A DNA stretch of 18,940 nucleotides, taken from assembly GCA_937875805.1 (NCBI GenBank), contig CALFHG010000064.1, forward strand, positions 1-18,940, read 5' to 3'. This DNA is from an uncultured Nitrosopumilaceae archaeon. GTDB taxonomy: Archaea > Thermoproteota > Nitrososphaeria > Nitrososphaerales > Nitrosopumilaceae. Of this stretch, positions 1 through 5,397 are shown piece by piece; position 1 is the stretch's first letter; every line of letters starts with the position of its first letter. A program made the position numbers and the translations under genes. The notes under the pieces were generated by a model, which saw only the letters and a program-made list of their open reading frames with translations, did not search any database and had not been told where the DNA came from.

Positions 1-542
1 TCTGCATTTTGAATTTGGCCATTTTCTTCACAAACATCTGCATCATCTGATGAACCATACCCATGATCAATTGCCCAATTAACACCCCTTACCAAAACTT
101 CATCAAGTTCTGAAGGACTAAGTTTGATTGCACCTTTAGAACCCACGCCAGAAGGAATAGAACTAAAAAGATCTGTAACTAATTCTTTTAGTTTTGAACG
201 AACTATATCTTCTGTTAAATTTGAACGAAGTAATCTTACTCCACAATTAATATCATAGCCCACACCACCTGGACTAATCATTCCTTCTTCAGCATCCATA
301 GCTGCAACTCCACCAACAGGAAAACCATAACCCTCATGTCCATCTGGTAAAACAACACTATGTCCCACTATACCAGGAATAGAAGCAACATTTTGTGCCT
401 GCGTAATGGTTCTACCAGATAACATTTTTTGCATTAATGGTTCATCAGCGTAAATTCTCACAGGAACCCTCATTCCAAGATTAGGATCAGCATCAATTTG
501 ATATTGATTTTCTCCAATTTTTCTTGGGGCTATAGAAGACAT
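1..542 (-). CDS. rtcB: RNA-splicing ligase RtcB, N-terminal part (runs off the left edge)
   Basis: The 180 visible codons match the N-terminal part of archaeal RtcB, the GTP- and Mn-dependent ligase that joins 2',3'-cyclic-phosphate and 5'-OH RNA ends, chiefly tRNA exon halves after intron removal. Recognisable blocks are MRVPVRIYADE (residues 24-34), LPDGHEGYGFPVGGVAA (65-81) and GGVGYDINCGVR (92-103). D97 and C100 in the last block correspond to the metal-binding Asp and Cys of the family. The C-terminal half with the histidine ligands and the guanylylated His lies outside the window. The ATG at 540-542 was chosen because the protein from there lines up with the known start of archaeal RtcB; no ATG, GTG or TTG lies between it and the in-frame TAG at 591-593. 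The codons just upstream nevertheless look protein-like (see findings). Family call is firm; the exact start is less so. Confidence 0.95.
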   Translation of the reverse strand, partial: MSSIAPRKIGENQYQIDADPNLGMRVPVRIYADEPLMQKMLSGRTITQAQNVASIPGIVGHSVVLPDGHEGYGFPVGGVAAMDAEEGMISPGGVGYDINCGVRLLRSNLTEDIVRSKLKELVTDLFSSIPSGVGSKGAIKLSPSELDEVLVRGVNWAIDHGYGSSDDADVCEENGQIQNA

Positions 543-855
543 GTATCGGTAAAGATTCCTTTCAATCCAATTTAAATCATCAGAAGAATTCTAAAAATAA
601 TTTCAAATTAAATGGAATTTCATAAAAAATTTGTCAAATGAAGTAATAAAAACAGAAAAACAAATCAATTGCTTGCAGGATTACGAGGAAACCCAGATTG
701 GGGAATGGATGAAAAAAATTGCAAACAAGGTTATTTCAAAGATTTAGAGTGTGTATTACAAGATACTGGAATTGTAGAAAGATAGTGTTTGTAAAGAAAA
801 ATCAAAAGTGAGATCAATCATCTAATTTATCTATGATTGAATTGTTTCATTATTT
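543..855. other. Mostly non-coding gap between rtcB and the basic protein gene
   Basis: This 313-base gap separates divergent genes. It holds a possible small gene on the plus strand (638-785, described separately), AT-rich candidate TATA elements such as TTAAAT near 608-613 and TAATTTATCTAT at 824-835, and 16 protein-like codons in frame with rtcB (543-590, minus strand). I see no RNA gene, repeat array or mobile element in the rest. Confidence 0.5.
638..785 (+). pseudogene. Possible small Cys-containing protein gene with an early +1 frameshift, or a 38-aa ORF from TTG at 669
   Basis: An open frame from 642 to the TAG at 783-785 ends with a well-formed peptide containing GLRGNPDWGMDEKNC and KDLECVLQDTG. 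Read as it stands, the only start is TTG at 669, giving 38 residues with two cysteines (C18, C28). ATG at 638-640 is followed by one base (A641) that puts it out of frame. Removing that base would give ATG AGT AAT AAA AAC and a continuous 48-aa protein beginning MSNKNRKTNQLLAGLRG. The TTAAAT element at about 608-613 lies at a normal TATA distance from 638. The mixed composition (Trp, Cys, Asp/Glu, Gly) reads like a real soluble small protein, but I do not recognise the family. It could be a young pseudogene, a sequencing error, or a true TTG-started gene. Confidence 0.4.
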
Positions 856-1056
856 GTGGTAAGAAAACAATTAACAGAAAAAGAAAAAGAAAAACAAAAA
901 GAAGAGCAAGCAATAAGAGCAAAAGCTTCTCGAGCAGCTAGAAGAAGCGGCAAAAGTATGAAAACTGAAGGTAAAGTAAGTAAATCATCTTCAAAAACAA
1001 AGGAAGCTAGATCATCTAAAAAGGTCGCAGCTGTTAAGAAACGAACTAGAAGTTAG
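856..1056 (+). CDS. Very basic Lys/Arg/Ser-rich small protein (66 aa), function unknown
   Basis: The predicted protein starts at GTG 856; there is no other usable start nearby. A candidate TATA element, TAATTTATCTAT (824-835), lies about 25 bases upstream, fitting a leaderless message. Residues 5-23 are alternating Lys/Glu/Gln and likely form a charged helix. The rest is Lys, Arg, Ser and Ala rich (ARRSGKSMK at 28-36, SKSSSKTK at 42-49, KKRTRS at the end) with no hydrophobic core, Cys or His. Such a composition suggests an intrinsically disordered nucleic-acid- or ribosome-associated protein, but this is inference only; no family is recognised. A hairpin overlaps its stop codon. Confidence 0.6.
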   Translation: MVRKQLTEKEKEKQKEEQAIRAKASRAARRSGKSMKTEGKVSKSSSKTKEARSSKKVAAVKKRTRS

Positions 1057-1080
1057 ATACTTGCAACGTATCTAGATTTT
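1054..1080 (+). terminator. Hairpin plus T-run overlapping the stop codon of the basic protein gene
   Basis: TAGATAC (1054-1060) and GTATCTA (1068-1074) form a perfect 7-bp stem around the loop TTGCAAC, followed by GATTTT (1075-1080). The first three stem bases are the stop codon TAG. It resembles an intrinsic terminator. Archaea terminate mainly on T-runs, so the stem may instead protect the 3' end of the message. Confidence 0.45.
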
Positions 1081-1121
1081 ACTACATTAATTTTTAATTT
1101 AAAAGACTATTCAGATTATCT

Positions 1122-1138
1122 AAGATGATTTTCATCTT
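1122..1138. repeat. 7-bp inverted repeat upstream of the CBS-domain gene
   Basis: AAGATGA (1122-1128) and TCATCTT (1132-1138) are a perfect inverted repeat around TTT. It lies about 16 bases upstream of the likely TATA element (CATAAAATAAGG, near 1155-1166) of the CBS-domain gene. It could be a regulator binding site or the 3' hairpin of an upstream transcript. Confidence 0.4.
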
Positions 1139-1190
1139 TGATATTCGAGAAGACCATAAAATAAGGAATTAGACAGAGTAAATTTGTAAA

Positions 1191-1652
1191 ATGACTGATG
1201 CTAAAATAATAACTATTTCAGATGTAATGACAAAATCAGTGATTTCTGTAGATGCAACATTAACAGTAAATGAGACTGCAAAAATGATGGAGGATGCTAA
1301 AGTTGGAGCCATCATAGTCATGGAAAATAATACACCCATAGGAATTGTTACAGATAGAGACTTTGCAATAAAAATTGCAGCTCATGCATATCAAATCACT
1401 ACACCTATCAAACAAATAATGTCATCACCGCTATTTTCAATAAATTCAGATGAAACAGTAAGAACTGCTGCAGATTTAATGTATGACAGAAAAATAAGAA
1501 AACTACCAGTAATAGATGATGGAAATGTAGTTGGAATTATCACATCTACTGATATTGTTAATTTATTGGCTGTTTGTGTTGAAGAAGACATGAGAGACAT
1601 GTATTTTCATTCAGTAGCGAAAATTTACACTAATTACAGCCCATACAATTAG
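1191..1652 (+). CDS. Two-CBS-domain protein (153 aa)
   Basis: This is a small protein made almost entirely of a tandem pair of CBS domains, a module that binds adenosyl ligands such as AMP, ATP or SAM and usually acts as an energy or metabolite sensor. The first repeat covers roughly residues 8-66 (DVMTKSVISVD, then VGAIIVMENNTPIGIVTDRD). The second covers roughly 74-130 (IMSSPLFSINSDETV, then KLPVIDDGNVVGIITSTDI). The last 20 residues form a short charged, Tyr-containing tail. No catalytic domain is attached, so the target is unknown. The ATG at 1191 follows an AT-rich TATA candidate by about 28 bases. The next gene begins 8 bases after the stop, so the two are probably co-transcribed. Stand-alone CBS-pair proteins are common in archaea. 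Confidence 0.9.
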   Translation: MTDAKIITISDVMTKSVISVDATLTVNETAKMMEDAKVGAIIVMENNTPIGIVTDRDFAIKIAAHAYQITTPIKQIMSSPLFSINSDETVRTAADLMYDRKIRKLPVIDDGNVVGIITSTDIVNLLAVCVEEDMRDMYFHSVAKIYTNYSPYN

Positions 1653-1660
1653 AAAATATC

Positions 1661-1882
1661 ATGGTGTTCCCAATAATTATCATAGTAGCAATACCTATTT
1701 TTCTTGGATTAGTGTACATGCCACCATTTGATATGCCCGTAGAGGAAGAACCTAAAGAAATTTCAGAAGAACCAGATGTGAGTATTTTATATTATATTTT
1801 AATGGGAATTTGGTCATTGTATTTGATCAAAATTATTCTTCAAGTAAAAAAAGGAACTTTCAAAGTAACTCAAAGATACTAG
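1661..1882 (+). CDS. Small membrane protein with two transmembrane helices (73 aa)
   Basis: Residues 3-20 form a strongly hydrophobic helix rich in Ile and Val, and residues 42-60 form a second one (LYYILMGIWSLYL). The loop between them (21-41) is acidic and Pro-rich, with EEEPKEISEEP. The C-terminus is basic (KKGTFKVTQRY). By the positive-inside rule, the basic C-terminus would be cytoplasmic and the acidic loop outside. I recognise no family. It starts 8 bases after the CBS-domain gene and its stop lies 1 base before a 36-aa cysteine-rich ORF, so all three are likely one transcript. A role as partner of the CBS sensor is possible but is only inferred from position. Confidence 0.7.
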   Translation: MVFPIIIIVAIPIFLGLVYMPPFDMPVEEEPKEISEEPDVSILYYILMGIWSLYLIKIILQVKKGTFKVTQRY

Positions 1883-1883
1883 C

Positions 1884-1994
1884 ATGAACACAGCACCATA
1901 CTGGAAAAAAAATGTGTGCTCAGACTGTAAAAGAATGAAATGTCAAAAAGGTTGTCTTTGTGATTGTCATCAATTAAGAGATAGAGTAAATTAA
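1884..1994 (+). CDS. 36-aa cysteine-rich microprotein, probable metal-binding knuckle
   Basis: This ORF starts at ATG 1884, one base after the upstream stop, and ends at TAA 1992-1994. Six of 36 residues are Cys, and they are clustered with a His: C12-x2-C15-x4-C20-x3-C24-x-C26-x-CH (28-29), i.e. the string CSDCKRMKCQKGCLCDCH. The spacing and flanking Lys/Arg suggest a zinc- or iron-sulfur-binding knuckle, with the charged tail LRDRVN. So many cysteines in an AT-rich archaeal sequence are unlikely by chance, and the ORF sits in tight register with the two genes before it. I recognise no named family. It could be a nucleic-acid-binding zinc ribbon or a metal-handling peptide. Confidence 0.6.
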   Translation: MNTAPYWKKNVCSDCKRMKCQKGCLCDCHQLRDRVN

Positions 1995-2044
1995 GTTCAA
2001 ATTTCATAAGTAGATTTATTTTCCATGTGTAATGAATAGAAACA

Positions 2045-3406
2045 TTGGCAATCCTACCTATAGATAATGGTCGTTATGGCACCAAAGAAATGATGGATAT
2101 TTTCAGTGAACAAAAGAAAGTAGACTATCAATTAGAGATTGAGGGTGCAGCTGCCATTTCCCAAAGTGAGATAGGAATGATCGCAAAAAGTGTAGGTAAA
2201 GAAATTCACAGAGCTGCAATGTCTGGAAAAATTACTGCAAAAAGAATCAAGCAGTTGGAGGCAAAAAGTGATCACGACACTGCAGCACTAGTAGAGTCAC
2301 TTAGTGAGAAATGTAGTAAAAATGCAAGACCATGGATTCACTATGGTCTTACAAGTAATGATTTAGTTGATACAAGTAATTCAATGCAGATGAGAGATGC
2401 ATTACAAATTATCGAACCTAAAGTTGCAAAGATGGCAACAATTCTTGCAAAAAAAGCAGTAAAGCATTCAAAGATTCCAGCAGTTGGTAGAACACACGGT
2501 CAACATGCAAGTATCATTTCATTTGGATTAAAATTTGCAAACTGGGCAGCAGAAATGGCAAAGCATGTAGAGCGAATTGAAGAGATTAAGAAAAGAATTT
2601 TGATTTGTAAGACATTAGGAGTTGTCGGTACAGGCTCACTAATGGGTGCAAATTCACTTGAAGTGCAGAGAAGAGCTGCAAAGCGATTAAAATTATTTCC
2701 AGCAGAAGTTGCAACACAAATTGTTCCCAGAGAAAGATATGCAGAATATGTGTTTGAATTGGCATTAATTGGTGCAACATTAGAAAAAATTGCAATAGAG
2801 ATTAGAAATTTGCAAAGAACAGAAATTGGTGAAGTTGCTGAGCAATTCAAGAAAGGTCAGATGGGAAGTAGTGCAGTTCCAGTAAAAAGAAATCCAATAA
2901 AGAGTGAACGTGTATCATCATTATCCAAACTAGTACGAAGTCAAGTTGCAGTTGCATTTGAGAATATTCCATTATGGCATGAGCGAGATCTTTCAAATTC
3001 AGCTAATGAGAGATTTATTCTTCCAACTGCATCCATTCTAGTTGATGAAATGTTAGAAACAATGACTAGAATTGTTTCAAACTTGTTTGTAAACGAGAAA
3101 AGGATTGTAGATAACCTATACATCACAAAGGGGCAAATATTTGCAGAGTTTGTTTTAGAAGCACTAATCAAAAAAGGAATTCCAAGATTTGTCGCATACA
3201 GAGATGTTCAGAGAGTTGCATTTGAGGCAAATGACAAAGGAATGTTCTACAAGGATGCAATCAAAAATGATAAAGCATTTTCCTCAAAGCTAACTGATAA
3301 AGAAATTGATGCAATTTTCTCACCAGAGAAACATCTTGGTGCATCATCTACAATTATTAGCAATGTGGAAAAATCAGTAAAGAAAACAGTTCAGAAATTT
3401 ATCTAG
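2045..3406 (+). CDS. purB: Adenylosuccinate lyase
   Basis: PurB, 453 residues, catalyses two eliminations of fumarate: from SAICAR in IMP synthesis and from adenylosuccinate in AMP synthesis. The start is TTG at 2045; an in-frame TGA lies just upstream and the N-terminus LPIDNGRYGTKEM is typical of the family. Residues 148-155 (GRTHGQHA) carry the TH motif with H151 as the expected general acid. The fumarate-lyase signature is GSSAVPVKRNP (274-284), holding the flexible-loop catalytic serine. Substrate-contact blocks include the HYGLTSNDLVDT stretch near residue 100. Full length for the family. The last 8 coding bases overlap the convergent asparagine-synthetase-like gene, so antisense effects at the 3' ends are possible. 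It is transcribed alone on the plus strand, with a TATA candidate (GATTTATTTT) near 2009-2018. Confidence 0.95.
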   Translation: MAILPIDNGRYGTKEMMDIFSEQKKVDYQLEIEGAAAISQSEIGMIAKSVGKEIHRAAMSGKITAKRIKQLEAKSDHDTAALVESLSEKCSKNARPWIHYGLTSNDLVDTSNSMQMRDALQIIEPKVAKMATILAKKAVKHSKIPAVGRTHGQHASIISFGLKFANWAAEMAKHVERIEEIKKRILICKTLGVVGTGSLMGANSLEVQRRAAKRLKLFPAEVATQIVPRERYAEYVFELALIGATLEKIAIEIRNLQRTEIGEVAEQFKKGQMGSSAVPVKRNPIKSERVSSLSKLVRSQVAVAFENIPLWHERDLSNSANERFILPTASILVDEMLETMTRIVSNLFVNEKRIVDNLYITKGQIFAEFVLEALIKKGIPRFVAYRDVQRVAFEANDKGMFYKDAIKNDKAFSSKLTDKEIDAIFSPEKHLGASSTIISNVEKSVKKTVQKFI

Positions 3407-4154
3407 TTTTTAGTAAAGACTTGTGAATTTTAGTTCCATATTGTAACGCTTTCTTTCGTTTTGTACAAGAAAGTTCTGGAACACCAACTTTGCTTGCTAA
3501 TTTTCGAATAATGTGCTTGCGATATAGATCATCTGAATCATGAATTTTTTCAGATATTGGTACAGTTTTTGCGTATTCTATGAATTTTGGTGAGAGTAAT
3601 GGCTGGAGGATCTTCACACCAAATTCAGATGCAACTAGATTGACTGCCTTCATCATTTTCAGTTCGTTATCTAATTTAGCAAGCATCATTTCGTTGATTT
3701 GTAATTCTCCACCAGAAAATGCTTCTCGATACGCATTATATCCACAAAACAATTCATCGATTCCATTTGCAGTGATTACAGTGTCAAGATCTAAAGAGTT
3801 TGCAAGTTTTGAAACATAATGAAACGCAATACAATTCTCATTCCAAGACAGATTGTCAGTCTTTATTGTTTGATTAATTTTTGAAGAGATAGATGGGAAT
3901 GTATCTGGATCAATTTCTAAAACATGGTGAGGGTATTTTAGAAATTCATTAACTTCTTTTGCAAATAAAATGTCATGTGATTCAGCAAATCCAATTGTAA
4001 GTAATGTAACATCAAAATCCAGGTCTGAGCAAATTTTTGAAATTAATGTACTGTCAACGCCTCCAGAAAAAGCGATTCCAATTTTCTTTACTTTGACAGT
4101 TTCAGAAATAGAATCCTGGATATACTCAAGTAGTTTTTTGTTCATCTCATCCAT
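3399..4154 (-). CDS. Stand-alone asparagine-synthetase-type ATP pyrophosphatase domain (251 aa)
   Basis: The protein is a PP-loop ATPase of the asparagine synthase family. SGGVDS at 30-35 binds ATP pyrophosphate, and NGIDELFCGYN at 130-140 corresponds to the GADELFGGY block of AsnB. What is missing is the N-terminal class II glutamine amidotransferase domain with its catalytic Cys2. The protein therefore cannot use glutamine by itself: it may use free ammonia, or may adenylate another acid for amide formation. At 251 residues it is about half of a normal AsnB. The ATG at 4154 follows a TTTTATG TATA-like element by about 24 bases; a second ATG at 4145 is an alternative. Its 3' end overlaps purB by 8 bases on the opposite strand. 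The family is clear; the substrate is not. Confidence 0.8.
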   Translation of the reverse strand: MDEMNKKLLEYIQDSISETVKVKKIGIAFSGGVDSTLISKICSDLDFDVTLLTIGFAESHDILFAKEVNEFLKYPHHVLEIDPDTFPSISSKINQTIKTDNLSWNENCIAFHYVSKLANSLDLDTVITANGIDELFCGYNAYREAFSGGELQINEMMLAKLDNELKMMKAVNLVASEFGVKILQPLLSPKFIEYAKTVPISEKIHDSDDLYRKHIIRKLASKVGVPELSCTKRKKALQYGTKIHKSLLKTR

Positions 4155-4197
4155 TTTCGCTTACTTCACATATTTCATAAAAGGTAATGAATCAATC

Positions 4198-4208
4198 TTT
4201 TAATTTAA
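4198..4208 (+). promoter_or_regulatory. TATA-like box of the pterin dehydratase gene
   Basis: TTTTAATTTAA is centred about 24 bases before the ATG at 4227, the expected spacing for a leaderless archaeal message. The divergent gene has its own TTTTATG element at about 4176-4182 on the minus strand, so the two promoters are separate but close. Confidence 0.45.
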
Positions 4209-4226
4209 CATCAAATCTAAAACAAC

Positions 4227-4505
4227 ATGATGCGATTATCTCAACTAGATATTGAGGAGGAGTTAAAGAGTCTCTCTGGATGGAGTGTTGTTAATGAAAA
4301 ACTGCACAAAGAATTTGAATTTGCTAGTTTCAATCAGGCATTTGGTTTTATGACCAGAGCAGCTATGGAGATTGAAAAAATGAATCATCATCCAGAGTGG
4401 TTTAATGTATATAATAGAATTACTGTAGAATTAACAACTCATGATGCAGGCGGCATCACAAAAAATGATGTCAACCTAGCCAAAATTCTAAATTCTTTAT
4501 CATAG
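4227..4505 (+). CDS. Pterin-4a-carbinolamine dehydratase family protein
   Basis: The 92-residue protein has the PCD/DCoH length and signature: [20 protein letters not shown] (50-69) followed by [12 protein letters not shown] (70-81). H54 and H55 with the following Pro, H72 and D81 match the active-site pattern. The enzyme dehydrates 4a-hydroxytetrahydropterin formed by pterin-dependent hydroxylases; some members instead act in molybdopterin or folate metabolism. No aromatic amino acid hydroxylase gene is visible in the window. ATG at 4227 was chosen from the TATA spacing; the next codon is also ATG. Downstream lies a 6-pyruvoyl-tetrahydropterin-synthase-family gene with its own promoter, so two pterin-linked genes are side by side. 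Family call strong; the physiological substrate in this organism is unknown. Confidence 0.9.
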   Translation: MMRLSQLDIEEELKSLSGWSVVNEKLHKEFEFASFNQAFGFMTRAAMEIEKMNHHPEWFNVYNRITVELTTHDAGGITKNDVNLAKILNSLS

Positions 4506-4541
4506 TAATTTAGAGGAATTTCAGGCTCATTCATTACAGAA

Positions 4542-4550
4542 TTTATATTA
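4542..4550 (+). promoter_or_regulatory. TATA-like box of the PTPS-family gene
   Basis: TTTATATTA is centred about 28 bases upstream of the ATG at 4574. It is one of the clearest TATA elements in the window and suggests that the PTPS-valS pair starts here rather than by read-through from the dehydratase gene. Confidence 0.5.
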
Positions 4551-4573
4551 TATCCATAGCCAGTTGACTTCAC

Positions 4574-5389
4574 ATGGCATCAAGTCCTACAATTTTAGAT
4601 TCAGATTTTAAATATATTGATAAAAAGGGAAATCTGCTCAAAACTAGAACAGAGTTAACAGTAGCTCAAATGCTTACATTTCTCGAACAAGATTACGAGT
4701 ACCATCACAAAATTACACTAAAGAACGGAACTGAGATTACAGTTGATTTCAAAACAGAAAAGGGATTGATTGAAGTTATTGATACTGATGAGGATATTGA
4801 AAAATACAAACAAGTCAAAGAAGACTTTCCTGAAGACAAAATTATGGCAATAGGACATGCAAAGTATGTTGCACAGATTAAAGAACTACAAGATATTGTA
4901 TTTTATGATAAAACACCACAAACAGGTTCCATATTTTTAGAAGATGCTTCATTCTCATTTGATTATGCACATATACTTCCATTAGTTGAAAAATGCTCCA
5001 TCTTACACGGACACACATCTTCTGTAATGGTAGAATTGGTAGGACAAATGAAAGACAATCTTCTTTTGGATTTTGGAGAGGCTAAAAAAATCATCAAAGA
5101 AGTTGTAAATGTATTTGATCATAAATTTTTCATCAATAGAAAATATTTACAAAAAGAAGATGATTCACACTATCAAATTAGATTTGAAGGACCTAAAGGA
5201 ATGTTTGATTTGCAAGTTCCTAAAAATACAACATATCTACTAGAAGGAGAAGCTACAGTTGAAAATCTTTCAAGTGAAATTATCAAACTATTAGTACCAA
5301 AAATGCCATCAAATGTAGAAGCAGTTGGAGTTTACATCTATGAAGGTTACAATAAAGGATCTCATATTATTTCAAACATTGAAAGATAG
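4574..5389 (+). CDS. 6-pyruvoyl-tetrahydropterin synthase/QueD family protein with an extra N-terminal domain
   Basis: Residues about 118-271 are a PTPS-fold domain. The zinc ligands are H133 (FSFDYAH) and H145, H147 (CSILHGH, 141-147). C141 is the family catalytic cysteine in the CxxxHGH form seen in QueD-type enzymes. LLLDFGEAK (163-171), the DH pair at 182-183 and E257 in YEGYNKGSH complete the active site. The substrate would be dihydroneopterin triphosphate, leading either to tetrahydropterins or to 6-carboxytetrahydropterin for 7-deazaguanine (preQ0/archaeosine) synthesis. Residues 1-115 are not part of normal PTPS enzymes. Their pattern RTELTVAQML (25-34), NGTEITVDF (51-59) and LIEVID (65-70) resembles a PD-(D/E)XK nuclease-type fold lacking the lysine (see findings). 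valS follows after 8 bases, so they probably share a transcript. Confident for the C-terminal domain, tentative for the N-terminal one. Confidence 0.85.
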   Translation: MASSPTILDSDFKYIDKKGNLLKTRTELTVAQMLTFLEQDYEYHHKITLKNGTEITVDFKTEKGLIEVIDTDEDIEKYKQVKEDFPEDKIMAIGHAKYVAQIKELQDIVFYDKTPQTGSIFLEDASFSFDYAHILPLVEKCSILHGHTSSVMVELVGQMKDNLLLDFGEAKKIIKEVVNVFDHKFFINRKYLQKEDDSHYQIRFEGPKGMFDLQVPKNTTYLLEGEATVENLSSEIIKLLVPKMPSNVEAVGVYIYEGYNKGSHIISNIER

Positions 5390-5397
5390 TTAAAAAA

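Noticed and set aside
2033..2068. ATG at 2033 upstream of purB
   Set aside because: It is in another frame and hits a stop after eleven codons; the purB family N-terminus is in the TTG 2045 frame.
2500..2850. Long open frames antisense to purB and other genes
   Set aside because: Shadows of well-identified coding sequences, with low-complexity hydrophobic translations and no promoter or family signal.
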